A stretch of DNA of 64,000 bases from Microbacterium halophytorum (GCF_002970975.1 NZ_PNFA01000012.1:107634-171633), one strand, 5' to 3'. Positions 16,608-25,413 are shown, numbered from the stretch's first letter. The notes: generated by a model from the letters alone, not told the origin. Numbers and translations are program-made.

Positions 16608-17184
16608 TCAACCGTCGACGGCGCTGAAGACCTCGAGCGTCGTGGCCCGAGCGATGGCGAGCGCGTCATCGAGCGACCGGCGGCGGTGCTCCGCCGACAG
16701 CATCTCCACGCCCCACGGCCCTCCAGCCGATCCCCCGCATCGTGCGGATGAAGCCGGTGACGTCCTACGCCCCGCGGCCGATGAGCGTCCGGTTGTCGCG
16801 CGTGTCTTCGAACAGCGTTCCGACGACCGCCTCTTCGGCATCGCTCAGTTCGACGCCGAAGACCATCGACGCGTCGAGCGCGGCCTCCAGAAGCAGCGTC
16901 CACCGCTCGCGCCAGCCGTCATCGGATCGCCACCAGCCCGAGGCGAGCTCGACCTCGACGTGGGCGAGTCCGGCGTCGCGGATCTCGCGGTCGAGCGCAG
17001 AGAACCCGGTCGTGTCGCGCACGCGCCGCAGGTCATCCTGTCCGAACCCGACCCCCAACCAGCCCGCCTCCGCGGCCGCGCGAACGCGCTCGACTGCGGA
17101 GAAAGGGCTGAGCTCGGGCACGTCCAGCGGCCCGACGTCGCCGGCGCTCGTCCAGCACGTGGCGACCAACTGCGGAGCACTCAT
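16608..17184 (-). pseudogene. Broken sugar-phosphate isomerase/epimerase (TIM barrel) gene
   Basis: Remnant of a xylose-isomerase-like TIM-barrel protein. It starts normally (ATCWTSAGDVGPLDVPE..) at 17184, overlapping the stop of the upstream dehydrogenase as ATGA. After GRGA an in-frame TAG interrupts the reading near residue 140 (about 16769). The next codons still read DVTGFIRTMRGIGW, and then a one-base frameshift near 16717 leads into GGPWGVEMLSAEHR, the expected C-terminus. The total length, 577 nt, is one base more than a multiple of three. Members of the family are usually about 270 aa, so roughly 80 central residues also seem missing, around LLEAALDAS. Three lesions make function very unlikely. 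Last gene of the LacI-linked operon. Confidence 0.75.
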
Positions 17185-18194
17185 GCGTTCGGATCGATCT
17201 CGACGGACACGCCCTCGGCGGCCGAGCGCGCGGCGGCATCCGCGAGGATCAGCGCCGCGCGCCCGTCCTCGAAGCCGGGGTTCGTCTGCTCGTCGCCGCG
17301 GATCGCAGCAGCGAAGGCCACCAGCTCGAGCCGATAGGCGTCGGAGTAACGCTCCAGGAAGAAGTTGTGGTACGGCCCCTGCGCCTCCACCGAGGAGGCA
17401 CCGTAGGAGCGCACGACCGTCGGCCCGACGTTGCCCACCTGCAGCATCCCCGCGTCGCCGAAGGCCTCGATCCTCTGGTCGTAGCCATACGCGCTGTGCC
17501 GCGAGTTCGTGATCGTCACGAGCTCGCCGCTCGCCCCGCGGAGCGTCACGACGGCGGCGTCGTAATCGCCCTCCGCCGCGATCTCGGCGCTGAACTGTCG
17601 GGCTCCGCGCGCCGTGACCTCGACGATGTCCGGCACGAAGAAGCGCGCCATATCGAAGTCGTGGATGGTCATGTCCCGGAAGATCCCGCCCGAGACGGCG
17701 ACGTACTCCCCAGGCGGCGGCGCAGGGTCACGGCTCGTGATCGTGAGCTGCTCGAGACCACCGATGTCCCCGGCGCCCACGCGACGCCGCAGTTCGGCGA
17801 CGTGCGGGTCGAAGCGTCGGTTGAACCCGAGCGAGATCGGGGTGGCCGCGCGCCGGGCCTTCTCCCGAAGGCCGTCCACGCGCTCGATGTCGAGATCGAT
17901 GGGCTTCTCGCAGAGCACGGGCAGGCCCGCGTCGATGGCCGCGTCGATGAGGTCGACGTGGGTCGGCGTCGGGGACGCGACGATCACGGCGTCCACATCC
18001 CCCGAGCTCAGCACATCGGCGGGGTCGGCCGTCACCTGGGCGCCGCCGAAGCGCTCAGCCGTACTCTTCGCGCTTTCGAGGAAGGGGTCGCAGACCCAGT
18101 GCAGGGCGAGGCCCGGAAGCGCCGCGATGCTCGCCGCATGCACCTGGCCGATGCGCCCTGTGCCGATGAGGCCGATCTTCAGCGGTTCAGTCAT
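17181..18194 (-). CDS. iolG: Inositol 2-dehydrogenase-like Gfo/Idh/MocA oxidoreductase
   Basis: 337-aa NAD-dependent dehydrogenase. Rossmann motif GLIGTGRIGQVHAASI at residues 8-23, EKP motif LCEKPIDLD near residue 95, and the catalytic stretch GGIFRDMTIHDFDMARF with the Asp/His pair typical of inositol 2-dehydrogenases. Reaction: oxidation of myo-inositol, or a related cyclitol or sugar, at one ring hydroxyl to the ketone. The start overlaps the preceding gene by 8 nt; the stop overlaps the broken isomerase. Fourth gene of the LacI-controlled operon 21385-16608. A second IolG lies at 26452-27468. Substrate difference between the two is unknown. Confidence 0.88.
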   Translation of the reverse strand: MTEPLKIGLIGTGRIGQVHAASIAALPGLALHWVCDPFLESAKSTAERFGGAQVTADPADVLSSGDVDAVIVASPTPTHVDLIDAAIDAGLPVLCEKPIDLDIERVDGLREKARRAATPISLGFNRRFDPHVAELRRRVGAGDIGGLEQLTITSRDPAPPPGEYVAVSGGIFRDMTIHDFDMARFFVPDIVEVTARGARQFSAEIAAEGDYDAAVVTLRGASGELVTITNSRHSAYGYDQRIEAFGDAGMLQVGNVGPTVVRSYGASSVEAQGPYHNFFLERYSDAYRLELVAFAAAIRGDEQTNPGFEDGRAALILADAAARSAAEGVSVEIDPNA

Positions 18195-19257
18195 TGTTGT
18201 TCTCTCCGTCGAGTTCGATGCGATCTCCGGTGCTCAGTGATCGTGCGGCCGCCAGCGCGATGCGCACGGCCGGGATGCCGGCGCGCGGCGGTGTGAGGTT
18301 CGTGCCCGTCCCGTCGACGACCTTGACGAACGCATCCGCTTCTGCGCGGAAGGCACGCTCGAACCGATCGATGAAGACGTCATACGGCGGAGCCGGCGGC
18401 GGGGCATCGGGTTCGGTCGAGGTGATCGGCGTGCGGGCGTCGATACCCGCGGCGAGGGTGTTCAGCGAACCGAAGACCTCCATCCGCACGTCCTGCCCCG
18501 CGCCGTTCCTGCGCAGGCCGCTGACCGTCGCGACCGCGCCCGATTCGAGGACGAGGACGGCGACCCCGGAGTCGACATCGCCGTGCTCCGCGTGGACGGG
18601 CGCATCGAGCACCGCTCCGGATGCCCAGACGCTGCACACCTGCTGGCCGGTGACCCAGGGGATGGCGTCGAAGTCGTGGATCAGCATGTCGAGCCACAGT
18701 CCGCCGGAGTCCGGGACGTACTCGGGCCGCAGGGCGTAGTGATCGTGACCGACGCCGGTCACCGCTCGGATCGTCCCCGCCTCGCCCTCCGCGAGCCGGC
18801 ATCGCAGCTCCTGGTGAGCCGGATCGTATCGGCGGTGGAAGGCCACCATGACTTCGGTGCCGGTCGCTTCAAGCTCGGCCGAGAGCGCCTCCAGCCGATC
18901 GGGGTCGAGGTCCAGCGGCTTCTCCACCAGAGAGGGCACACCGGCGCGGGCCGCCTTCAGCGCGAACTCCGGGTGCGTCCTCGTGGACGTGGCGACGACC
19001 AGTCCGTCGAGGCGGGGCAGCTCGTCGTCCAGCGACGCGCCGACCGTCACCGGCGCAGTCGGTCCGGACGGCGCGAGTGCGCCGCTGAGCTCGGGCGCGG
19101 CACCCGGCGCGAGCGCCGCCGCGACCTCGCCCCGCGCCGACTCGAGTCGGCCTGGATCGCGCCCCAGCAGCACGACTTCGCTCACCCCGGGGGTCTGGGC
19201 GAAGTTCCGCGCATGCATCTTGCCGATCAGGCCCAGCCCGAGAACACCGATGCGCAC
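18187..19257 (-). CDS. Gfo/Idh/MocA-family oxidoreductase
   Basis: 356-aa dehydrogenase with Rossmann motif IGVLGLGLIGKMHARNF at the very N-terminus and EKP motif LVEKPLDLD. The active-site stretch GGLWLDMLIHDFDAIPW closely follows the IolG pattern. It is longer than the neighbouring IolG-like protein through an alanine/proline-rich insert near residues 40-65. The GTG at 19257 is the only sensible start; the stop of the upstream gene lies only 2 nt before it. Third gene of the LacI operon. Together with the genes at 17181 and 20168 it suggests stepwise oxidation and reduction of a sugar or cyclitol. Confidence 0.85.
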   Translation of the reverse strand: MRIGVLGLGLIGKMHARNFAQTPGVSEVVLLGRDPGRLESARGEVAAALAPGAAPELSGALAPSGPTAPVTVGASLDDELPRLDGLVVATSTRTHPEFALKAARAGVPSLVEKPLDLDPDRLEALSAELEATGTEVMVAFHRRYDPAHQELRCRLAEGEAGTIRAVTGVGHDHYALRPEYVPDSGGLWLDMLIHDFDAIPWVTGQQVCSVWASGAVLDAPVHAEHGDVDSGVAVLVLESGAVATVSGLRRNGAGQDVRMEVFGSLNTLAAGIDARTPITSTEPDAPPPAPPYDVFIDRFERAFRAEADAFVKVVDGTGTNLTPPRAGIPAVRIALAAARSLSTGDRIELDGENNND

Positions 19258-19259
19258 GC

Positions 19260-20171
19260 TCAGCCCTTCCCCGTGCGCTCGGCCAGCACGGCCCGCAAGT
19301 AGGCGAGGCTGGCGCGTGCGTCTTCGATCGGACCGCTGTCGGCGGTGGGTTCCTCGAGCACGACCTTGTCCTGCTCGAGGATGAGCCACCCCGTGTAACC
19401 GGAGTCGACCAGGCTGTTCACGATCGCCCGCACGTCAACGTCGCCCTGCCCGAGCGGCCGATACAGGATATCGGCGACGATCGCGTCGAAGTAGCTGATC
19501 TCGCCGTTCTTCACGCGATTCATGCCTTCGAGCGAGACATCCTTGAGATGCGTGCACGCGATGCGTGATGCATGCTCCGCGGCGAACGCCACGGGGTCGG
19601 TTCCGCCGATCATGAGATGCCCGGTATCGAAGCAGAAGAGGGCGCTGGAGCCGTCGATCACCTTCTGGACATCGGAGGCGGTCTCGACCACAGTGCCGAC
19701 GTGCGGATGCAGCGTCGCCGTCACTCCACGGGCTGCCGCGCGCTCGCGGATCACGTCGAGGTTGCGAAACAGCGTATCCCACTGCCGCTGATCGAGCTCC
19801 GGCCGCTTCGCGTCATACCCGCGCTGCCCGGTCACCGCGGCGACGATGAGGACTTCGGCGCCGGAGGCGGCGTAGTCGTCCAGCTCCCGTTCGATGCGCG
19901 GAAGCGGATCGTGGCCCGCATCGTGCAGCACCTCCGGCACGAAGCTGCCGACTGCGGTCATGCCGTACTCGGCCAGCGTGGCCGCCTTCTGCTCGGGGAG
20001 CGGAGGCAGGAAGCCTTCGGCTCCCAGTTCGGATGCCGTGTAGCCGAGCGCGCGCATCTCTCCGAGCACGCGCTCCGTGCTGAGCTGGAAACCCCAGTCC
20101 GGTACCTCGCTGATTCCCCAGCTGATGGGGGCGGCGGCGATCTTGGGGCCGCCGGTCGGGGGCGCGCTCAT
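19260..20171 (-). CDS. Sugar phosphate isomerase/epimerase-like TIM-barrel protein (IolE/IolH-like)
   Basis: 303-aa xylose-isomerase-like TIM barrel. Typical elements: AAAPISWGISEVPDWG at the N-terminus as in IolE, LHPHVGTVVET, FCFDTGHLMIGG and HLKDVSLEGMNRV, with metal-binding His, Asp and Glu residues (final Glu in GWLILEQDK). Such proteins dehydrate inosose (IolE) or epimerise keto-sugars. ATG at 20171 overlaps the upstream stop as ATGA. Second gene of the LacI operon. It probably acts on the keto product of the accompanying dehydrogenases. Whether it is dehydratase or epimerase is not decidable by eye. Confidence 0.87.
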   Translation of the reverse strand: MSAPPTGGPKIAAAPISWGISEVPDWGFQLSTERVLGEMRALGYTASELGAEGFLPPLPEQKAATLAEYGMTAVGSFVPEVLHDAGHDPLPRIERELDDYAASGAEVLIVAAVTGQRGYDAKRPELDQRQWDTLFRNLDVIRERAAARGVTATLHPHVGTVVETASDVQKVIDGSSALFCFDTGHLMIGGTDPVAFAAEHASRIACTHLKDVSLEGMNRVKNGEISYFDAIVADILYRPLGQGDVDVRAIVNSLVDSGYTGWLILEQDKVVLEEPTADSGPIEDARASLAYLRAVLAERTGKG

Positions 20172-21385
20172 CGGCCTGTTCCTTCCGTGCGGACGTTCGC
20201 AGTGTTCCCCGCGACGACGGGCAGGTCGACCCACCGGCCGCTCTGCGCGGATTCTTCCGCGGCCGTGAGGACCTGGGCCGAGGCGAGCGCGTCATGGATG
20301 TTCGACCCCGTCGCCGGCCCCCCGGTCGCGGCGACGAGGAACTTCTTCGCCTCGATCGTCTTCAGATCGTCGTAGCCCATCGGGGTTCCCCCGCTCGGTT
20401 GGAATCGCTCGAACTCCGGGAACGTGCGGTCGGCGAGCATCCGCCGGTAGCCGACGGTGCCGTCGGCTTCACGGATCGCGAGTTCGAGCTCGTTGAGGTG
20501 CTCGAAGTCCCAGCGCAGGGAGCCTTCCGTGCCGAAGATCTCGATGGCGTACTCGGCCTTCGGCCCCACGGCGATCCAGGAGGCATCGAGGCTGCCGAGC
20601 GCCCCGGCCGCGAATGCCGTGTCGTCGAATCGAACAAGCATGTTCGCGAAGTCTTCGTTCTCGACAGGCAGGCGACGGCCCTCATCCGGTGTGCCCGGCA
20701 GACCCGGACGTTCGTTGATGTAGGTGCCCGTCGTCGCCGTGACGGAGCCGATCGGGCCGAGCAGGTAGTGCACGAGGTCCACGAGGTGGCCCATGAGATC
20801 CCCCAGCACACCCGTGCCGCCGAGCTCGCGCACGAACCGCCATGCCCGGGGTGCGTTCGGGTCGGCGTTGAAGCCGCCGAAGAACCGCCCGCGCACGTTG
20901 GTGATGGTGCCGAGCCTGCCGGCGAGGATGAGATCGCGCGCGTATGCGATCGCGGGGGGCTGCCGATAATTGAAACCGATGCCCGTCGCGACGCCCGCCT
21001 CGATCACGGCATCCCGCACGCGGGCGGTGTCGGCGGCGGAGCGGCCGACCGGCTTCTCGATCCAGAACGGCTTGCCGGCCTTCGCAGCGGCGACGCCGAT
21101 CTCCGCATGCAGGAAGTTCGGGGCGCAGATCGACACGACCTCGACCTCGGGGTCGTCGATCACGTCCTGGTACTCGCTCGTGACCTTCTCGTAGCCGAGC
21201 ACGGCACGCGCATAGTCCCGGCCCGCCTCAGCCGTGTCTGCGGCATGGACCGGCCGCGGCGCGAGACCGAGTTCCGGGTAGACGACGGGCAGATTCCGGT
21301 AGGCGCGGCTGTGCAGCCGACCCATCCATCCGACGCTGATCAGGCCGACGCCGATCGAGCGGGAGTCTGCGGGGGAGCCGGTCAT
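20168..21385 (-). CDS. Gfo/Idh/MocA-family oxidoreductase, first gene of LacI-controlled operon
   Basis: 405-aa dehydrogenase. Start ATG at 21385, with GGAGGT 6 nt before it; an upstream ATG at 21397 lacks such a site. N-terminal GLISVGWMGRLHSRAYRN is a Rossmann variant. EKP motif WIEKPVGRS near residue 110, then the GTGVLGDLMGHLVDLVHYL helix and INERPG. These features are shared with the protein at 6221-7411 (same subfamily). The operon runs on through a TIM-barrel isomerase, two more dehydrogenases and a broken isomerase, all with tiny overlaps. A LacI operator and promoter sit 54-93 nt upstream. Substrate unknown. Confidence 0.87.
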   Translation of the reverse strand: MTGSPADSRSIGVGLISVGWMGRLHSRAYRNLPVVYPELGLAPRPVHAADTAEAGRDYARAVLGYEKVTSEYQDVIDDPEVEVVSICAPNFLHAEIGVAAAKAGKPFWIEKPVGRSAADTARVRDAVIEAGVATGIGFNYRQPPAIAYARDLILAGRLGTITNVRGRFFGGFNADPNAPRAWRFVRELGGTGVLGDLMGHLVDLVHYLLGPIGSVTATTGTYINERPGLPGTPDEGRRLPVENEDFANMLVRFDDTAFAAGALGSLDASWIAVGPKAEYAIEIFGTEGSLRWDFEHLNELELAIREADGTVGYRRMLADRTFPEFERFQPSGGTPMGYDDLKTIEAKKFLVAATGGPATGSNIHDALASAQVLTAAEESAQSGRWVDLPVVAGNTANVRTEGTGR

Positions 21386-21438
21386 GGCGACCTCCATGTC
21401 TCGGGGCACATCATTGCGCCGACGCTTTCCATCCATTC

Positions 21439-21478
21439 TGGACCGGTCCAAACTATAGCCGCGACTCCCCCGTGTCAA
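21439..21478 (-). promoter_or_regulatory. Promoter with LacI-type operator
   Basis: On the minus strand: TTGACA (21473-21478), 15-nt spacer, TATAGT (21452-21457), then directly the perfect 12-bp palindrome TGGACCGGTCCA (21439-21450) with the central CG typical of LacI-family sites. The operator covers the start of transcription, a standard repression layout. The lacI-type gene lies immediately upstream on the same strand. Confidence 0.7.
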
Positions 21479-21497
21479 CCCATCGAACACCGGCCTG

Positions 21498-22544
21498 TCA
21501 ACCGGGGCGAGTCGACGCCCGCTCGATGAGTGACGGCGGAATGAGGATCTCGGGCTCGACGATCTCGCGTCCCGCTTCCGCCTCGACGATCTGCCGAGCG
21601 GCCCGGATGCCGATCTCAGCGTTGTCCGGATCGACGCTGGTGAGAGAGACCTGGCGCAATTGCGCGAGGAGCGAGTTGTCGTACCCGGTGACGGCGACAC
21701 GCACATCGCTGTCGGCGGCCGCAGCGAGCGCACCGACAGCGGACTGATCGTTCAGGCAGGTGATCGCGGTCGGCGGCGCAGGATCGGCGAGGAGTTCCAT
21801 CGCTGCCGCATAGCCGGCATGCTCCGAGAAGCCCGATGGCGCCACCCGCGTCTCGGCCGCCAGCCCCCTCTCCCTCATCGCCGCCGCGTACGCGGCGGCG
21901 CGCTGCTCGGCAACGACCCCTCCCCTGCCGCCGATGTGAGCGATCCGTGCATGCCCGCCCGCGAGGAGATGATCCACGACGAGCCGCATCCCGCTGCCGT
22001 CGTCCGAACGCACGGTGGCAGCGACCTGGAGCCCACCGGATGCAGCACTGGCGACCACGACGGGCGTACGCGGGGCGATGGACGCGAGCTCCCCCATGTC
22101 GGGAACGGAACCGACGACGAGGATGCTTCGGGGACGCAGGTCGCCGAAGACGGCGAGCGCACGGCGATCGACCACGGGCTCGCCGTGCGCATCCGGCGTC
22201 GTCGCCGCAGTGAGCAGCGCGCTGCGCCCCGTTCTGGCCAGTTCGGCCCGTGCGGCATCGACGACCTCGGCGAAGACGGGGTTGTGGAGATCCGCAACCA
22301 GGATCCCCGTGAAGTCTCCCTCGGCCGCAGCGAGCGAACGGGCGGTCAAGTTGGGGCGGAACCCGAGTCGCTCAGCAGCGGCCAAGACCCGCTCCCGACG
22401 CTCCTCGCTGACACCACCGCCGGAGTACACGAGCGAGACCAGGGATTTCGACACCCCCGCCTCCGTCGCAACATCGCGAATCGTCGGCCTTTTCGCGCGT
22501 GATGCCGGTGCGCTCGCCGCGCCTTGAGAAGCCATGGACTCCAT
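21498..22544 (-). CDS. LacI-family transcriptional regulator
   Basis: 348-aa repressor. Helix-turn-helix RPTIRDVATEAGVSKSLVSL followed by the hinge RPNLTARSL, then a PBP-I-like effector domain (FTGILVADLHNPVFAEVV ... AVTGYDNSLLAQL). ATG at 22544 chosen; ATGs at 22535 and 22553 are alternatives, none with a strong ribosome site. The gene ends 48 nt before the promoter of the dehydrogenase operon, which carries a matching operator. The divergent MFS porter at 22670 is a second candidate target. The effector is probably the sugar or cyclitol handled by that operon. Confidence 0.92.
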   Translation of the reverse strand: MESMASQGAASAPASRAKRPTIRDVATEAGVSKSLVSLVYSGGGVSEERRERVLAAAERLGFRPNLTARSLAAAEGDFTGILVADLHNPVFAEVVDAARAELARTGRSALLTAATTPDAHGEPVVDRRALAVFGDLRPRSILVVGSVPDMGELASIAPRTPVVVASAASGGLQVAATVRSDDGSGMRLVVDHLLAGGHARIAHIGGRGGVVAEQRAAAYAAAMRERGLAAETRVAPSGFSEHAGYAAAMELLADPAPPTAITCLNDQSAVGALAAAADSDVRVAVTGYDNSLLAQLRQVSLTSVDPDNAEIGIRAARQIVEAEAGREIVEPEILIPPSLIERASTRPG

Positions 22545-22669
22545 TCTGCTCATGCGGCATCGAGAGCGGGCGATCCGTGCCGGTTTGCACATGGGAGCCT
22601 TGTAAATTACCGTGCACCGAACGTGTTGTCCATTTTAAGGGATGACCCCCGTCGTGACAAAGGAGTCCC

Positions 22670-24136
22670 ATGAGTGTTCACCATTCCGAGAACGAACGAG
22701 AGACGGTTCTGCCGCCTCTCACGCCTGGGCCGCACCGGAGGCGTCTCGGCCTGATCTCCATCGTCGCGTGTTTCGGCGGATTGCTGTTCGGCTATGACAC
22801 CGGGGTCAGCAACGGCGCCGAGCGACCTATGCAGGCTGAGCTCGGTCTCTCCGATCTGTCGCTCGGTGTTGTGATCAGTTCGCTCGTGTTCGCGGCCGCC
22901 GTCGGTGCGCTCGTCGGCGGGAAGATCTCCGACGCGATCGGTCGCCGGAGGACGATCATCGCACTCGCTGTGCTGTTCTTCGTCGGGACCGTACTCGTCG
23001 TCGTCTCTCCGGGGTTCGAGGTCCTCGTCGCCGGGCGCATCATGCTCGGGCTCGCGGTCGGCGGCAGTTCCACTGTGGTACCCGTCTACCTCGCCGAGAT
23101 GGCCCCCCTTGAGATCCGAGGGTCGATCACGGGTCGGAACGAGCTGGCGATCGTGAGCGGCCAATTGGCGGCCTTCGTGATGAACGCCAACATCGGCAAC
23201 GTTTGGGGCCACATCGACGGTGTCTGGCGGCTCATGTTTTCCCTGTGCGCGATTCCCGCGATCTGCTTGTTCGTCGGGATGCTCCGGATGCCCGAATCTC
23301 CTCGCTGGTACGTCGAAAAGGGGCGGAACGACAAGGCCCTCGAAGTGCTGAAAACGGTGCGCCCGGAAGAGCGCGCCCTCGCTGAGTTGGCCGAGGTCGA
23401 GCGCGTTGCGGCGGAGGAGAAGGCCGAAGGCGACGTCGGGCTGCGCGCGATCCTGACGAACAAGTGGCTCCTGCGCATCGTCCTGGTCGGTATCGGCGTC
23501 GCGATGGCGCAACAACTGACCGGGATCAACTCGATCATGTATTACGGCCAGCGCATTCTCATCGAAGCGGGATTCGACGCGGGCGCCGCCCTGATCGCGA
23601 ACATCGCGTCGGGCGTCGTCGCGGTTCTCGGCGGCATCATCGCGCTGCGCAACATGGACCGCCTCGATCGACGCAAGACATTCGCCATCGGTCTCACCCT
23701 GACCACGACGTGCCACGTGCTGATCGGAATCGCCTCGGTCACGATTCCCGAGGGCAACCCCATCCGACCCTACGTCTTGCTCGTCCTCATCGTGGCGTTC
23801 GTGATGTCGATGCAGACCTTCCTCAACATCGCTGTCTGGGTCTGGCTGGCCGAGATCTTCCCGCTGCACATGCGCGGAGTCGGCATCGGGATCTCTGTCT
23901 TCTTCGGGTGGACGACGAACGGCTTCCTGGCGCTGTACGTGCCGACGCTGATCGAGAACATCGGCATCACCGGCACGTTCTTCATGTTCGCCGCCGTGGG
24001 AGCGATCGCCCTGGTGTTCGTCATCACCCAGGTACCGGAGACCCGGGGCCGCTCGCTCGAGGCGCTCGAAGAGGACGTCTCGACGGGTGCCGTCTATACC
24101 GTCGCGAAGGGCACAGCGCGTCGGAATCGGCGCTGA
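22670..24136 (+). CDS. MFS sugar porter, inositol-type
   Basis: 488-aa twelve-segment transporter, paralogue of the one at 7515-8990. The N-termini run in parallel (LPPLTPGPHRRRLGLISIVA here). Sugar-porter motifs seen: GGLLFGYDTGVSNG, GKISDAIGRRR, PESPRWYV, and QQLTGINSIMYYG in segment 7. ATG at 22670 with AAAGGAG upstream. Divergent from the LacI gene across 125 bp. That gap contains a TTGTCCA half-site at 22626-22632 but no full palindrome. A 7-nt-loop hairpin ends the unit at 24170-24198. Likely proton-coupled uptake of the compound degraded by the LacI operon. Confidence 0.9.
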   Translation: MSVHHSENERETVLPPLTPGPHRRRLGLISIVACFGGLLFGYDTGVSNGAERPMQAELGLSDLSLGVVISSLVFAAAVGALVGGKISDAIGRRRTIIALAVLFFVGTVLVVVSPGFEVLVAGRIMLGLAVGGSSTVVPVYLAEMAPLEIRGSITGRNELAIVSGQLAAFVMNANIGNVWGHIDGVWRLMFSLCAIPAICLFVGMLRMPESPRWYVEKGRNDKALEVLKTVRPEERALAELAEVERVAAEEKAEGDVGLRAILTNKWLLRIVLVGIGVAMAQQLTGINSIMYYGQRILIEAGFDAGAALIANIASGVVAVLGGIIALRNMDRLDRRKTFAIGLTLTTTCHVLIGIASVTIPEGNPIRPYVLLVLIVAFVMSMQTFLNIAVWVWLAEIFPLHMRGVGIGISVFFGWTTNGFLALYVPTLIENIGITGTFFMFAAVGAIALVFVITQVPETRGRSLEALEEDVSTGAVYTVAKGTARRNRR

Positions 24137-24169
24137 TCGCCGCTCGCCCGGAACCCGGATTCGGACTCG

Positions 24170-24198
24170 CGTACCGGGCGACGAGTTCGCCCGGTACG
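24170..24198. terminator. Bidirectional terminator between MFS porter and thioesterase
   Basis: CGTACCGGGCG (24170-24180) pairs with 24188-24198 around a 7-nt loop. It lies between the stop of the plus-strand porter (24136) and the stop of the minus-strand inositol operon (24203), so it can serve both. Confidence 0.8.
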
Positions 24199-24202
24199 AC
24201 TA

Positions 24203-24631
24203 TCACCCACGCCCGGCTCCCGGCAAGCGGTCCCGGTCGTAGGTGATGTCGGTGTAGCCGTGCGGCACGGGGCGCCCCTGGTCGTCGACGCCGACGAACA
24301 CGATTCGCTCGATCGCGAGGATCCGGTGGTGTGTGATCATGTTGCGCACCTCGGCGCGCATCGTCACGGACGTGCGCCCGAACCCCGTCGCGCGGATGCC
24401 CAGTTCGACGAGGTCGCCCTGCACCGCGGAGCTCACGAAGTCGATCTCCGACATGTACTTCGTCACGGCGCGCGGGTTGCCGAGCTGAAGGATCGCGTAG
24501 ATCGCGGCCTCCTCGTCGATCCAGCGCAGCAGGCTCCCCCCGAAGAGCGTGCCGTGCGCGTTCAGGTCCTCCGGCTTGACCCAGCGGCGGGAGCGGAAGG
24601 CGACGGCGTCGTCGCTCCCCGTGTTCGTCAT
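24203..24631 (-). CDS. Acyl-CoA thioesterase, hotdog fold (YciA-like)
   Basis: 142-aa hotdog thioesterase. The motif DLNAHGTLFGGSLLRWIDEEAA with the catalytic Asp/Glu region is typical of the YciA/BACH acyl-CoA hydrolase group, as is the following FVSSAVQGDLVELG. Hydrolyses acyl-CoA to free acid and CoA in the cytoplasm. ATG at 24631 overlaps the SDR stop as ATGA, so it is the last gene of the inositol operon. Its role there is unclear; it might release CoA or acid after IolA forms acetyl-CoA. It could also be a passenger. Family call is firm. Confidence 0.88.
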   Translation of the reverse strand: MTNTGSDDAVAFRSRRWVKPEDLNAHGTLFGGSLLRWIDEEAAIYAILQLGNPRAVTKYMSEIDFVSSAVQGDLVELGIRATGFGRTSVTMRAEVRNMITHHRILAIERIVFVGVDDQGRPVPHGYTDITYDRDRLPGAGRG

Positions 24632-25413
24632 AGCGTCTCCCGCGGTCGCGGCGTGCCGACTCCGGCCGTCGTACCGCCGTCGACCGGGAGCACGATGCCC
24701 GTGATGTAGGCCGCGTCGGGGCTCGCCAGGAACAGTGCAGCCGCCGCGACGTCGTCGGGCTCCGCGGCGCGGTCGAGGGCGAGACGGTCGAGCAGCGCGG
24801 CGGAGAACGCCGGGTCGACGAGGCGCTCCGCGGTCTGCGCCGTGCGGGTGAAGCCGGGCGCGATCGCGTTGACGCGCACGCCGTCGCGACCCTCGTCCAT
24901 GGCCAGCGCCTGCACGAGGCCGTTCACGGCCGCCTTCGTCGCGCTGTACCCGGGTTGCGCCCAGTCGCCGCCGAGCCCGGCGATCGACGAGACTGCGGTG
25001 AAGGATCCGCGCGCCCGGCGCAGGTGCGGCATCGCTGCCCGCGCCAGGAACACTGTCCCGTCGAGGTTCAACGCGCGCATCCGCTCCCAGGACTCGTCGG
25101 TCATCCGATCGATCCGGCCGTGCTCGCTGAGGCCGGCGCACGCGATCACCGCGTCGAGTCCGCCCCAGGCGGCCGAGACATCGGTGACGAGGGCGTCGAC
25201 CCCCGCGAGCGTCGCCGCGTCGACGACGTGCACGGCGGCCTCGCCGCCCGCGGCGAGCGCCGCCGTCTGCTCGAGCGTCTCGTGCGTGCGCCCCGCCAGC
25301 GCGACGCGCGCGCCGGATTCCAGGAACGCGAGCGCGATCGCCCTGCCGATGCCGGAGCCGGCACCGGTCACGATCACGCGGGTCCCGTCGTACGGGTAGG
25401 TCGCCCAGACCAC
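24628..25413 (-). CDS. Short-chain dehydrogenase/reductase (SDR)
   Basis: 261-aa classical SDR. Cofactor motif TGAGSGIGRAIAL near residues 14-26, ACAG at about 85, catalytic SSIAG serine and YSATK (Tyr-x-x-x-Lys), and the C-terminal GIVLPVDGGTTAG. GTG at 25413 is preferred because GAGGGGGAA precedes it; a TTG at 25446 has nothing. The ATGA overlap couples it to the thioesterase gene. Part of the tail of the inositol operon, 97 nt after the TIM-barrel gene. Many inositol clusters carry an extra SDR acting on an alternative inositol or inosose isomer. The substrate here is a guess. Confidence 0.88.
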   Translation of the reverse strand: MVWATYPYDGTRVIVTGAGSGIGRAIALAFLESGARVALAGRTHETLEQTAALAAGGEAAVHVVDAATLAGVDALVTDVSAAWGGLDAVIACAGLSEHGRIDRMTDESWERMRALNLDGTVFLARAAMPHLRRARGSFTAVSSIAGLGGDWAQPGYSATKAAVNGLVQALAMDEGRDGVRVNAIAPGFTRTAQTAERLVDPAFSAALLDRLALDRAAEPDDVAAAALFLASPDAAYITGIVLPVDGGTTAGVGTPRPRETL

